A DNA stretch of 64,000 bases, taken from Paracyclopina nana. Lineage: Eukaryota; Arthropoda; Copepoda; Cyclopoida; Cyclopettidae. Under the pieces are notes generated by a model. The model saw only the letters and a list, made by a program, of their open reading frames with translations, was not told where the DNA came from and searched no databases. The DNA lies in assembly GCA_019096065.1 (NCBI GenBank), contig JAGUCH010000001.1, forward strand, positions 7,130,001-7,194,000, given 5' to 3'. The translations under genes and the position numbers were made by a program. Each line of letters opens with the position of its first letter. The stretch's first letter is position 1. This document shows positions 13,399-27,700 of the stretch, in pieces.

Positions 13399-15553
13399 AA
13401 TTTTTTTTTCTTTATATTTTGAGGAGTTGGCGCAAATGCAATTCGGTGCAGCTTCTAAGCGTTGGCTTCTTATTTTAAGATTTATCCCACCATCTATCCA
13501 TCTATTTTATTTTCTTTGTGACAGTTCAGAATTATCATAGTAATATTGAGCCCAAAGAGGCCTACTGTTAAAAAGACACAACATGACTGACAAATAACCA
13601 TTAAAACGTTTTAGCATTTTGTTTAGAAAGTTGCTCAACAACCTGAATTATCGGCTTTTTAATGCAGTCAGCCTTCGTACCTGTCCTTGATCAAGGTTAG
13701 CAAGCAAAAAAATCATATTAACTCACAGCTCAACATGGATGTTCTTGGTGCTATAGCGGATCTCCTTTTCTTGCTTGTGGCCATTTATGTTTTCTCTGGC
13801 TCCCTCCGATGCTTCACTCATTTTGACTGGTGCTAGCTTGCATGGAGATTGTTGCGATTGCTGGTCTGGCCACGTCCAAAGTCCAAGTGCGTTGTGTGAC
13901 TAGGGAAAAGCAGCTACTTCGAAAACCAGCTGAGAGCTCTCAAAAGCAAAGCGTGCGCGAAGCTGAGGCCGAGGCCGCCAAAGATGGCCTCGCTGCAGCG
14001 GTAGACAGTGCACCGCACGTAGTAGTGGCTGAGGCCTATTTCTCAGCCTCGTGAATGAATGAACGCATGATGCTCAGGGCCAACAAAACTCGATTAATAT
14101 TCACTATGAGCAGAACCATATGGGTATTTTCGAGCACAACAGCTCCACAGATGCACATGCAAGGCTTTAGCGGAGAAAAGCCTCCATGTGATCGAGTGTG
14201 AACCTATGGTGCATAGTAGACCCTCTGATTCGTTTGGGACTCGCAAGCTGCAGAGGAAGAAAGTCAAGAATTCGTTAGTGAACAAGATAGCCTACTGAAT
14301 GAATATAGCCCTTATGCTTTAGACTCACTCACAAAAGGGACTTAGCTTTTTGATTACGCTTCAGTTTGCCCGGGTTACTCGAGCCTACTTTGGAGCTCTA
14401 TCCATTATTGGATCCATTCGAAATATTCATCATAGAAAGGCTTGCCAAGTGAAGAGTGTCAGTAGCTAGATAAGACCATTAACTATTAATTGCCACATTG
14501 AAGCAGAATTGTTTGTTTTAAGGGCTTGCTTCATTAACGAGCACAACAGAATATTGACTTTTTGTGCCCTAGCTAGCCAACGCGAACAAATGTGTCCCCC
14601 ATAGAATTACGAGTTGCCCTCCTATCGAGCTGTCCCTTCTATTCAAATCGTTTTCACCGCAATATTCTAGAATATCCGCTTAGGATTTCGGACTCCGAAA
14701 CTAATGGAACGAGGTTGCTCTCTCAAGCGAAAGTTGGTATACTAATACAGAATACGGCACATAATTGGCGGTATGTAACTGGTAAAGAAATTATATAGGA
14801 GCCTGAGGCCCAGTAACAATCTCCCTCGTGAGAACCCAAGGGAGATAGTAAAGCTATTACATGCAACCAAAAGTCAGAACTCTTACTATCGTGAGAGGAA
14901 GAGCTTGGTATGTCAGGTTTTTCCATAGCTAACTGATGTCGAGCTGTGATCGCTTAAAACCTTTGAGGTGCATTAAGGTACTTAATGACCTTGTGAGATA
15001 TCTATCGAAATACTTTGACCCACAATGAGCTAAAATCTACGCACATCATAACGTGATACTATCAATCGATGAGGATCTATCTTTCGAATTCATGAATGGT
15101 ATGGAGTATTGGTTGATGTAATATGATCACGGGATTTATGCATCTTTCCACGAAAGTGATACGTACTCATACTATAGCTTACTAATGACATGGTATTGAG
15201 GATGGGATTTTGGTAAATGTTAGGCAGAAGAGAATCAGCTTAGAAATGGCTGAGTCAAGCCGACACCTGAAGCACGCAGCAATGTGTAGGCTATGCAAAG
15301 TAATTTTTTCCTCGAGCAGGAGAGAAAAAAGATGATGCATATGGTCTGTCAACTGACAGCTTAAGTCCCATTTTTTCCGGAACCACACAACATTCTCGAA
15401 TCTATTTGGTGGGCACACCCATAAACATGCTTAAAACATTAAGAAGTAGTATACATTGTTAATAAGGTATTTAAATAAAACCCACAAGAATCATAAGTTA
15501 GCAATCAAATGATTGCAGTCTTATCACAGCCTGCTGCCACACTCGAGTTGTGT
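13399..15553. other. Intergenic, nothing recognised
   Basis: Only short open frames without family resemblance. The stretch separates the tRNA from the 3' end of the minus-strand annexin gene and should contain the annexin 3' UTR at its right end. Confidence 0.45.
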
Positions 15554-17774
15554 CTACTTTTTCCTGTTGCTAGTTTGTTGCTTTTGATTGTTGCCCTCAA
15601 TTATTTTGAGCAGCATTTTCCCATAGTCCCCGGATATCTTCTTGGAAATGACTTTGGGCAGCTTTTCGTGGAAGCTTTCTTCATAAGCGATGCAGATGTC
15701 TTGGAGATCGATCTAAAATAAGTCAGAGCGAAGCTACATGGCACTGTTAGCACTTATAGTATGACGAAAACACAAACCTCAGCTCTCCCAACAATGATTC
15801 GAATGAGGCAATCGTCATCAACGCCTCCTTTGCTTAGGCAATCATGAAGGCATCCAGCGAAAAAGAAGGCAGTGTCATCGCATGCAGCAACTGCAAAGCA
15901 AAAAAAAGCACCAACTTGAAAAAGGAGGCACAGAGGCTTGGCAATTCTTACTGGCTGCCTTGAACGGGTCTTTGTCCCTTTCTTCCAATACATCTTCAAT
16001 AACATCGATCAGCTCTGCGTCGTACATTTGGCTGATGGCTTCGCAAACCTCGCGAATGGTTGAGTGAGTTTCATACTTGATCATTTTGATGAGGCCTTCC
16101 TTGAAATCCTGAGTTGAATCTGCGTCTCGCATAAGAGCCTGCGTGCAAGCACAATGTCAGTCTAGTTGATGTGCCAAGACGTACAAAAAGGAAAGAAAAT
16201 TACATTTGCAGTGGCTTTTGGGTCCGACTTGTGACGTCCACTTCTTTTGAATCCCGTGAACAAAGCCAAGAAAATGGTCTCGTACTCTCCATCAGCTTCC
16301 TTCTTGATTTTCTCCTCCAACTCTTCCTCAAATACTAAATGCAAAAATAAATATGTTTGAAATAGACCAAAGAGAGCATAAAAGAATCTTACAGTCTTCA
16401 AACTTGCCCTCGATAGCATTTAGCTCCTCTTCGGATTTAGAAACTAGCATACCCACCAACGTTGGCCACCGCTTCTCATCCTGATTTGAAGGAATTGAAA
16501 AATCACACTCAGAATGTGCTTTAAAGTAATACCTTCAAGAGAACGTTGATGGTGTCCAAATCAAATGCCAAAGGGTCTCTGAGCATTGCTAAGCAAAGTG
16601 CCAAAAAGTCCCCAGACAGCTCCTCCTTGATTACCATCATCAAGTCATCTTTTGTGTCAGCCTTGAAAACTTTCTTCAACTCATTCCTCTGCTGAGAGTT
16701 GCAACTGGAGAGAACCTCAATAATGGCCTTCTCATCGGTTCCTGCACCGTCCATGGCCTGGTCCAGTTTGGCTGCTGAAGCTTTGGCATTCCACTTAAGC
16801 CCCGGAAAGATGGTCGGCCGGGGATCCTACGTAAGCGGAAGAAAAGCAAGTTAATACACACAACCTCTCATTTTGAAACCCATGTTGTTCAGTATTTCAG
16901 TTTTGTTGCTATGACAATGATGCAGTGAAAAAGATTATCTTGTCAGATACAATGCCATGCGTGCATGAGACATCATATTTGAGCCTCGGATAACTTCTCC
17001 TTTGAGGTTTTTCCATAGAAACGAAAGCACTTACTTCGTATTCTACAGGTTTGTACGATCTCTTCACGCGCATCCACTTCTGTTCTTGATGTCTTTTATT
17101 TGATAATGCCGAACTTGTCACTTTTTTACGAGACGACATCGATCGCCTTCTTACAGGAGATTCTGGTATGGCAGCTCTCTTTTTCAAAGTCTTTTCTCCT
17201 AGCATGGCCTTCTTGCTCATTGGAGTGCCTTTTCTCAATCTCCTTGGTCCTGCGTAAATTGGCGAATCCAATCCGGACGAATCCGTTTCTGAGGCTGATG
17301 AAGATCGCCGACCACGAGTACGAATCACTCTGGTGGCTGAAACAAATATACAGACTAAAATTGCACTTAAGTTCCCCAACTTTTTGCCAAATGAAATAAT
17401 ACCTTTTGAACTTGGCCTTGAGTCGTCACTTCTGCTGTGATCTTCGTCTGAGGAGTCTTGGTTTTCTTTGATCTCATCCATCTTGCTCATCTTTTTTCGT
17501 AACAACTTTTCACTTGCAGTTCTTTCTCGGAGTCTGACGACCTAACAAAATTCAAGTTTGAAAAATGGAGATACTACTTGGGGTTTCTCAAAAAAAAAAA
17601 AAGAAAGAAAAGAGACTTGATTTATCTAGTCTTTCCGGGATTGCTGCATCTTACCTCTCCATTCCAATTTTTTACAGTTGCATAGTCGTCATCGCTTTTG
17701 AGCTCATCGTCTGAAATATTCCCTTTGGAGGGAGGAGGCGTCCTCGAATCGGCTTTGCTGGCACCAGAGCCCAT
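15554..17774 (-). CDS. Annexin with long N-terminal tail, myristoylation-type start
   Basis: Nine exons (minus): 17774-17655, 17541-17403, 17336-17035, 16826-16533, 16480-16393, 16334-16204, 16138-15952, 15890-15778, 15712-15554. Borders are GT-AG, phases agree, and the total is 510 residues. Residues ~188-510 form an annexin core. Repeat 1 has DQAMDGAGTDEKAII (~209-223, type II calcium site GAGTDE) and LSGDFLALCLAMLRDPL. The last repeat ends RIIVGRAEIDLQDI and SGDYGKMLLKIIEG, matching the canonical annexin end. The middle repeats are divergent and lack clear GxGT sites, so calcium binding there may be weak. The ~187-residue tail begins MGSGASKADS, which fits the N-myristoylation pattern, then runs acidic/Ser-rich to Arg/Lys/Ser-rich. 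Annexins bind acidic membranes with calcium; the tail suggests constitutive membrane anchoring (inference). The start has AAAA before ATG and exactly fills a 40-codon first exon. Confidence 0.87.
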
Positions 17775-20700
17775 TTTTCGATTCAAAATCACAAGCACGA
17801 CTGTATACAGTATTCCAAGACTGGAAATCTGGCCTCACTGCCCTTGTCTGACCATTCACGCCTTAAGTAACTATGTACACAAACCAAACGAAACCTTCGC
17901 GACTCCCGAGCGAGCAGTGCTGGGCATTCCAAGTGGAGCCCAACAGTAACACCTTCCCACAATTGATGATTTTATTATGAGGCTATATCAGACCAGAATT
18001 ACGAACACTGAATGCGTCGATAATGAAGCTCATTCGCAGGGCCCGACAAGATTTATGTTCAATTACGCCTAATTGACCTCTGACATAATCGATTGTTGGT
18101 CAAGCTCAGAAAATCACCATCGTTGCATTCTATTATGAGAAACGAGCTAATTACAAGCGCAAACACAAATAAAATGTTTGCTTCTGGCTTTACTTGTCTG
18201 TTAAAGCCGCTTTAGCTAAATCAACATAGGGAAGCTAAAAGACGAGCTAATTAAATGAGTCAATACCTACGACGAAGGTATAGTTTCAAAAAGGCCTTAA
18301 ATAGAATCAGATTTATTTCTCAAATGTGTCTGAATAGAAGGACCAACAGAGTTTTCCTCATAGGAAAGTCACAGAGTGGCTCCCATTTCTTTTAGGGCTC
18401 ACTACTTTTGTATCCCGAATTCCATCGACTGGCTTGGTGACGTCATTCCAAAGTCATGAATAATCAAGGTAGGTCGTTCACAAATTTTGAGCTGGAGCAA
18501 ATAGGTTTCTCATTTATTATTCTTGTACTGCCACCAGATTGTGTTAGCGACACGAGAAACACATTTGCTAGATAATCTCCTGTATATGTATTTGGAAGCA
18601 TGGCGCTCATGCAAAGAAGGAAATCTTGTCGATATTGAACTTTCTCAATTGCACTGAAGGACATTTCGTTGAACCGCAATACTTTCAGAAGAGGAAACAT
18701 GATGCTATTGTAATTTGAAATTAATTCCAAGTCATCTTCCTTCCGAGGACCGAAAGTTGGTAAACAATATTATAGAATTCTCTCAACCCTAATAAGTGCA
18801 TCACACTAAGCAGCTTTTTGCAAGTGCATAGGAAAGTAAAAGCATTTCACGCGCTTGGGCTACAATCATAGCAGCACTGCAAGGCTCTTTTTACCAAATA
18901 GCCGAGCTTCCTAGTAAGGCGTAGGATTTTTTTTGGTCGACAGGCAACCTGACGAACAAGAATATCGAATGAGGGCTCTAAACCTCAACACCATAATAGC
19001 CGTTGTCTGCGTCAAATATGAAGGATACTATGCATATGCATGCAATTTCCACAAGCCTTCAAATCGGCCTTTTTTACCACGCCTGCTGCTAACAGGCGTC
19101 AGATAAGTAGCTTGAGATCGATTAAGGAATATATAGTAGAACGCATTTGACATTCATCTCAAAAGGGATAGTCAATATCAGTTTTCTATCCTCGCGACTA
19201 TAAAAGAAAACGAATAATATGGCAAGTGATCCCTTTCTACCGTGCGAGCTTTCGTGATTGCTGGCACCTGCAAAGACCAGCAACTTATCTGCGAAGGCTG
19301 CGACGATGATGGACGGCCTCAAGCACGAAAAAACCTGCTTGAAGGCATCAGCCTTCAGATGGGAGTTACGGTGAGAAGGCCCTCAAGTTCATGCCCATTC
19401 CGCAAGGCCCGGGGAGGCCTTTTAAATGGCCAAGAAGGGAACATTCGAGGCTATCCGTAAAGGCCTTCCATATTTCTTGAGGAGGAAATTGAAAAGGCCA
19501 AAAGCCACTTAGCTAAGAGTCAAATGGGGCATCGTCTTCCATTAATATTTTTTCTTGTTTCGAGCTAGTAGGCAGCCCCTGGTAAATGCATTGTTTCATT
19601 GCCAAGTCAGTTGAGCTACAAAAGAGACGACAGCCTCATCTGCGAAGGGTTTCATCCTCACCGACACATTTTCTGCGTAGACAAAGTACAGCGAGTTGGC
19701 TTTTAGCTTCACAACGAAAACCGGTAACTTTATGGCTGGTTCTTTGTGCAACCATATGATCGCTACGAGGTAACGGCATTTAAAAAGCCAAGTCATGAAT
19801 ACAGTACCTTTCCACTGCATGCAGTAGGGTTTTTAGGTACGATTTTTGGGTACTGATCAAAAGGTTGCGTAAAGAACCAGCCAATATGTAAAAAATAACG
19901 AAGATATACAAATTCACAAAAGCTTGACAGCAGAAGTATAGGCGAGTCATGTGCTGTGCAACCAGGCTGTTTTGATTCGGTAAAAACGGTGCATTTAATT
20001 TAAAAGGCCTTTCAGATGATGTTTCTACAAATACCTAATGTTCGGAGAAAACTTGGCTCTCAAGTGTTCAAATAAAATCTATGGCTCAATTGCTCTTTTT
20101 ATGGCTGCAAAGAGCGTTGGCAAATGCGAGACCTATATGTAGGCACAATAATGCCTGGGGAAGACGTGTAGTCAACGCGCAGAATTTAGCGCGTAAGTTG
20201 CAAGCAATTTACGTGAGATAATGCACATTACCTCCTCTAAATTGCATAATGGCAGAGGATTTTTAGAGGTTTTACGAGTTAGGCCTCTCACCAGGAGGAG
20301 TAGGAATCCCACAAGCATCAAGCTGCTGGCCAAGTCTGCCATAAAAATGCCAGCTTTGTCGCGCAAGTTCTGTAATCATGATCACATCCTCTTCCTCTAG
20401 CTCATGTACTCGGACTCCTAGTTGGTAAGCCCGCAGGGAGCTCTAGTTGCTCGTACATTCACCATTGCCATGCTTTACTAGTATAGTGGCCAAACATCGA
20501 ATAACGCTGAGCAAGAAAACTGGAAGCTGGCCGAACCATCTTGAGAGAAAAAGTAATTGTATGTTTCCCGCAAGAAAATTGCTTCCGCCAAGGCATAATC
20601 ATAAGCAGGCCTAACGTATGCTAATGTACTATCTAAGCACGGAGTATTTATTACAGAAACAGCAGCTAGATAGAGGGGCAGAAGAAGGGGCATGTGACTA

Positions 20701-21762
20701 GAGCCGAGAAGAAGAGTGCACCACTAGGGGGTAAATGAAAGGGACCGTTTTGCGCGCTTTTGCCCCAGTGTCTGTTGAGAGAGAGCTTGAGCAAGCTGAG
20801 CAGTGGCAAACTTTGATCATTTTTTGTTGTTGCATTTAGTTTGCCCCCCATGTGGTTCGGATGCAGAACTACTACTCCATAGTAGTGCTGCAAGGCCATC
20901 GCTTGCTGTACCTTACCATGCATGTTCGATAGTAGTGTTGGTGTGTGCATGAAGAGGCTCCGACGAGAACAGCCTCGCTGCTGCTGAGGCTGCCATGCAT
21001 TCTTCTCATACTTGAATGGAGCGCGTCAGCTTTCTAAGTCCGAAGGAGAAAGCAGTCATCAGATGGTTCAAACATACATTTTTCTAATGACATTCCACTG
21101 GTGATTATACAAAAGCAGCTAGGCTTCAGAAGTGCAAAGTCTTAGCAATGCTGTCCGAGGTCAATTCAAGGATGATCCTGAGATTACCAGCTTGAATTTC
21201 TCAGTTTGGCTGATCGTCGTTGGTGCTTTCTAGCCAACTTTCTATCTCGTCGCGCTTGCAGCCATGCCGCGCCGAAAAAGCGAGGCCACGCAAGTCACAC
21301 GATGGTCGAGACGTCCTCGAACGTCGTCCTCGTCGCGCGATTTTAGTTAGCTTTACACCAAAGCAAGTATAGACACTGGCAGCAGCAGTTGACGAAATAA
21401 TAGCTACCATCCTTTGCGAGTTTCAATGAGAAGGAGCAAAAATACTCTCTCAGCCTCAGCTAGGTTGCTAAGGTAACATGAGAAGTTACACTTTTGTCGC
21501 TGCCAACATCAGACCAAATAGCCAGCTCGCAGGACTCTGACCATGATTTAGCCGCACATTTTCAACTGGACACTTACTTGAAGACATTTCAAGCGGACAT
21601 CCGAACCCAACCCAAGCTATTGGTGAGTAATATCCATTGAGGAAAGGCTTCTGCAGCATGGGTAGTAGCGAGCAATTAAAACGTATACCTCTTTGGGATT
21701 GCTGCGTTACCCAATAAATCGAAGCCACGCAATTGATAAGCAATACACATTTTTCAGTGACC
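17775..21762. other. Intergenic between head-to-head genes
   Basis: About 4 kb between the divergently transcribed annexin (minus) and NCKX (plus) genes. No coding exon is recognised. It should hold both promoters and 5' UTR exons. The NCKX start codon follows a splice acceptor (TTTTTCAG ending at 21757), so at least one non-coding NCKX exon must lie upstream, but I cannot place it. Confidence 0.45.
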
Positions 21763-24700
21763 ATGAAGAGGGCAACTTTTCGCCATGGCGGTCGCACATG
21801 GAGCGATCCCGAGCAACTCGGACTCAAAGTTGCATTGGCAGCCATATACATGATTGGCCTGATGGCCTTCCAAAGGTATACTGGGCTCCTGGACTACCAC
21901 AAAGCCTCCAAGACTCGAGCCTTATCATCGGACGATGCCAGGCAGTGGCTGAAAAGCTACGACGAGGAGTTGCACGGGCCCTCGCGGATGATCCGACACC
22001 TGATGTCGGCCCCCGCGGAGTCCTCAATGCTGGACCTCAATGGGACTTCCATGAACGCAAGCGAGCCCGAGAAGGATCCGTTGTTTCCTCCGGATCTCTT
22101 CACGATGGAGCAGATCCAGAGCGGCGCGGTGACCTTCTACATCCTCGGCGTGATCTACATGTTCGTAGCCTTGGCCATCGTGTGCGACGAATTCTTCGTG
22201 CCCTCGCTGGACGTCATTATCGAGCGGATCGGGTGCTCTGAGGACGTGGCCGGGGCAACGTTTATGGCAGCCGGAGGCTCAGCTCCCGAGCTGTTCACGT
22301 CGGTGATCGGCGTCTTCATCGCGTTCTCCGACGTCGGGATCGGCACCATTGTGGGATCGGCTGTTTTCAATATCCTATTTGTGATCGGCATGTGCGCCCT
22401 CTTCTCCAAGACTGTGCTCCACCTCACGTGGTGGCCCTTGCTGAGGGACTGCTCGTTCTACTCGATATCGCTCATCTCGCTCATCATCTTCTTCATGGAC
22501 GAGATCATCATGTGGTGGGAGGCGTTGCTGCTGCTGGCCATCTACGCGTGTTACGTCCTCTTCATGAAGTGCAACGCGACGGCCGAGAGGACGGTGAAAA
22601 AGTTGCTGTACAAGAACAAAGTCACTCGGGTACGCAGCACTGATCATCTTGTGCCAACTGTGAGTATTTTCGCCTACGCTGCTGCTTCCTTCGCTCACCA
22701 ATTACTTTTCCTCCACTTGGTCGATTGCTAAACTTTTTTCCGCTGCAATCGGCCAATCTTCTGGCCAAGTCGGCCAGACCTACAAAAGTTGCTTAGCATC
22801 GATGCCAGTGCAAAACAAAATAATAATGCCACAGATACTAGCATACACAATGAAACTTGGCACCTGCTTAACCTAACCAGCCTACGTTAAATCTACATGG
22901 TGAACGCATAGTACACTTGTAGTCTGATCAGTATAGAAGCGCTTATTCACGCAAAAAGCGCAACTGCTTTTTCGTGCCTGCTCACACGTAACCTTGGAAG
23001 CCAAATTAAACAGAGTGGTTGACTACAAAAATGTGCTTGCAAATGAGTAAAGCAGCCTCCGCTTCCCACTCAGTTACAGCTCAATTCAATATTTGCTTAT
23101 TTTCTTGCTGTTTCTCTATCATCAAGGAAGACGACTTGGGCCCTGTTCACATTCTGTTATATCGCGGAAACTATGGAAGCACTGATTGTGACGCTCTCTG
23201 TCAGGTACCCAAAAGTCCATCTACCCCCCACATAAAAATAAAAAGCACACAAGTGAGCTTTAAAACCAGTAACGACCCATTAAATGTAGAAGAGTCAACA
23301 ACAACAACAAAAAAAAACTACCGCTCTGCTGCACATCCGACCAACATCAACTCTCAATCAGATTTTTTTCGCATTGAACTGACAGCATAACTTATTTATA
23401 GCATATATCGGCTATAGAGACGTAGTAGCAATTATACGTAAGAGCTTGCCTGGACAAACGAGCTCCTATTAAGCTCATAATTGAGTCTTCCTAATGCATA
23501 TCTTCAGTAGACCGTAAAAGACACACACTAGAAACTGTAGGCGCAGGCCAATTTTTCTTTGAAATCACTGAGCCCTTGCGTCGAAGACAAAACGCAACTA
23601 AAATTGAGCGCAACTAAAAATAGAAAAAATGGAGCACAAATCCCGATCGAGATCTTAAAATGCTACTAAACTGCATATCTAGCACAAAAAATCACGTCTT
23701 AACCGTTGCCTAATCTGCACTAGAAATATGCGAGCAGAATTGCAATGACGTTTTGCCTCGTTATGTACAACAGCGCTACAGAGGGCTTTTCAGTTTTCAC
23801 GAGTTATAGTTTGCATAGAAGAATAGAAACGTAGACTTACCTTTTGTAAATATAGGATATATTTTAGTCAAATCCCGTGTCAGCACATCCCTTGCCCCTC
23901 TTTCTCAACGAATTTCATTTTTCATTTCAATATTTGTTTTGAATCAACTTTCTTGTTTACGAAGCTTGTTCGTAAAGTTTAAGGCGTTTTCAGAAACAGA
24001 GCGTAAGCAATAATTAATGAGGACTTCAATTGATCTTTTGAAACTCTCTTTGCTGAAATGCTAAAACTACCCTCACACTTTTGCGAATTATAACTCTATT
24101 GTGCTAGGTCTACCTCGAATTTGCAAAGTAGCGATGGGCTTGACTTAACTATCGATGCATCCGTTTTTGACGACAGCTGTTGCCAGTCTATTGAGTCTAG
24201 TGAGCGAGCGAATTTCGAGTCTGCTATAAAATGTGTCGCTTTCTTGTATTGGAAGACTTTAACTTTATTTGGCTGGGAAGTGTTCAGCTTTCAGGAGATG
24301 TTGTGGTTTTGTTAAGCAGGTGAGAGAAACTCTCTGATTTTTGGGATAACTCTGATCGATTTTAACTATATGGACAATGATTTTTCAACCACTTCCTTAC
24401 CCGTTTGCAATCGTTACCCTATTTCAGCACCATTCTGCCGCTGCCGCTTTGGTGAGTTTTCCCCTGACTCTGATTTTTCTCGTCAACTTTGCTCAGAACT
24501 TTTCTAAAAATCATTTGGGAACTAACTTTTATTTTTGGCCAGTCTGTAAAAATACAGCGCATCAAGTTACTGTAGATAAAGGTGACATGATTTTCTTTCT
24601 TTTCTGTTGCTTTATTGCTAACTTTGTTTTCTCATAGTGATCAGGTTGCTTATTGACAAAACCTCTGGAAAGCTAAAAAAAGTCTCAATAACAAAGTTGA

Positions 24701-27700
24701 TTTCTAACTAGATAGAGTTAACCTATTTCTCTCAATTTCGTATTTTAATAGAATGAATACGTCTATTACTCACAAGTACTCATAGTTTTTTTGCTTTTTG
24801 GCTTCACACTTTAACAATCCGTCTTGAGCATTTCGCGTACTGCATGCCTCATTTCACCGATCGTCAGCGGGATTTTCGCACAAATCTATCGACAATGTCA
24901 GCTTCATCATAGATAAAAAGCTTCATAAGACTCATGAAGGATTTATCATACTGGGAAAATGGTGAATCCGCTCTGTTTCTCTGCTCTCTTTGTGTGTATT
25001 CACTCCTTCACACTCATCTGCTGCTCTAATCAAATATAACTTTTTGTAGTATCTCTCCTCATCGTGCGAAAAGGCCTAGTGTCTGCTAACTTAAATTTGT
25101 GCTTCTTTTAGGCTGGCGTCACTGGGGCTGCCATGTCGGGTGTTGTAGCGGGAGAAAGCCACAAATCTCATACTGGTATCCCGGTCCTTCATGCGGGATC
25201 TCATTTCCGCCACGGACTTCTACAGCTCATGATTCATACCATTGACCCTCTCCATGATGGTACGACCATTCTCTATCTGGACCTCCGCTACTCAAAATAG
25301 TAGATCTAATATCTATCTGTTTAGTCGAGTCTAGTTAATGAAATTACACGAGAGCTAATTAGTTTAGTTAGCCAGCCGTACTCACAGATACTGCTAGCTC
25401 ACCGCTTGCTCATTTGGACCCTTTCATCAAGCCTTAACTGCTCCGAGGCCTGTAACTTTGATTTTCCTCCTTATGCGTAAATATGTAACGTCATGTTAAG
25501 TGCTTTTTCCTGAAGAATATTATAGCTAGAAAGTTATGGCAAACGAGAAGTAGTGGTAGGCAAGCAATATTTTATGAGGTGGTTTCTGTGAAAATCGTTG
25601 AAAAATTGCCCTGCTTCGATACAATTGTTTCTAACTTTTCTTAGGAAAAGTGGACGAGAAAGCTACTCAGTTGCATGCCATAGCCAGTCTCAAAGTTTTG
25701 TTGGATGCTACCAAGCCTCAAGATGGAGTGGCTGGTGGCACCGGAGGAGACCAAGCTCAGGATTCTGGTCGAGCCAGCCAAGGAACCGAGGTAGGCCGGT
25801 TTCAGATACTTTAATGCGTATACCCTCCTAACTAAACTCATACCTACTACGAGGCGAGCTGTTACCTGCTTCCACGTACTAAATAATCTCACCACCATCA
25901 AAGACACTTCTTTGGCCTATTTGTTTTTGATCTTAAAGACGGTTACAACATGTGATATAAAAGATTATATGACAGACAAAAAAGTCTTCCTTATGAAGCG
26001 ACTGTAGGAGAATACATCCATTATCCCGCAGTTAAAATGGTTCAGTTTTTGCCAAAAATTTTTGATTTTCTTCTGGGAACACTGTGGATATCTTTTTAGG
26101 ACTCTCTGTGCAAGAATTCTGCTGCAGCTGAAAACTTACGAAAAGTTCCCCGCGTTTAGCAGATGCATGCATGGTATGGTATGGAGAGGTAGTAAAGTGA
26201 TTTGATTATTTAGGTAACTCAAGTGGACGCGTTCACCAATGCCGATCAATTATCCCAGATCGGCCAATTGAACGGGGTTACATCTTCCTCAATTGCAGGC
26301 CAGCCACCAGGTCATCCCAATGTACGAAACTGAATATACTTATCTCCAACCCAGAAATGCTCTGCTAAAAGCTGTTAAAGAATGCCTCACGATCTCTAAG
26401 AAAGCTTTTTTAAAGTTATCTCGCTTGAAAAAAATATTTGTGGGCCTCCTTTAACTCTAAAGATGAAACTAAAACTCAACTACTAAGCTAGCTGTTCGAA
26501 ATTCCACACCCAATAACGCTTCATAAGTTTTCACTTGGAGTGATTTTTCCTTCTTTGTTGATGAGCTGCATGGTTTTAACCGACTGCGCGGGCTACTTTA
26601 TACAATTCCATTCAATAGAATATCACCTTATACCCTGAAGCACTGCTCCTGCCTCGTGCTGATAAATGGTCGTCTTTTCCCCCTCATTGCACCATGGTGA
26701 CGGACTCAACTAGTACAGCAGCACAGATTCGAAAGAGAGCGTAATGCGAGCCCGTTTTCGGGGCCCCTTATTTTCAGGAGGGAGTTCAGGCTGCTCAAGG
26801 AAATGTAGCCGGAAATAATCCAGGCAACGATGACGGGGCCGTCGAGGGCGAAGTGCAGCCCGAGCCCCTCGACATGAGGTTTCCCCGAAAGGGTCTGAAC
26901 AAGCAAATCACCTATGTGGTGTTGTTCCCCATAATTTTTCCGCTGTGGCTGACCCTTCCGGACACACGTGGTCCTCGTGGTAAGTTGCAACGACTGTCAT
27001 TGATTTCTACCACCATTTCAGGGCGGCGCAAGTGCTGATCAAAATGAGGATGAGGACGAAAATGCTCCTTTAGATTTGTCCTGGCCAGATTCTTGTCGAG
27101 AGAGAATTACGTACCTCCTCGTCTTACCCATTATCATACCCCTCTGGATGACCTTGCCAGATACTAGAAAGGCCTCAGGTATCATTAGTAGTGATAGAAT
27201 TAGAAATGGAATGCAGCCAGAAGTACCCCAGTTTTGTGTACCATACATAGTCATCACCATTTGTCACGCTCTCCACCATCACATATCCCTCAATCTCATC
27301 CTGCGACGCGATTGTTCCATAGGGACAAGCATGTCTTGCTGCAACAACCACTCACATACATTCTACAACTAGATGTTAACAGTTAAAAAATAGCCTCTGC
27401 AAGCCTTTGCAACATACTTTCCTAATTGTACTCGGTACCCTCGTGGTAGAAGTAGTGATCACTTCTCAACATGTCAAGGACTCTGTACAACTTAAGGACA
27501 TTTCCTCGGCATTAGCTTTCAACAAGGCTAAAAATGTAGTTGCGCCTTGTGACTTATCTCCAAGCACCATTCACACGTTACCCAAATAAGTGGAAAAAGA
27601 GCTTCTGCAATATTTCAATGAATTAGTTGCTGGAAGTGTATCCATCCTGTCAATGTGTTTTGGATTTGAGAACCTTTTTGTTGTTGCTTGAAATCTAATG

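Noticed and set aside
23110-23212. Possible extra NCKX loop exon between the first coding exon and the microexon
   Set aside because: The acceptor would be a weak AAG without a convincing pyrimidine tract, and the peptide has no counterpart that I recognise in NCKX proteins.
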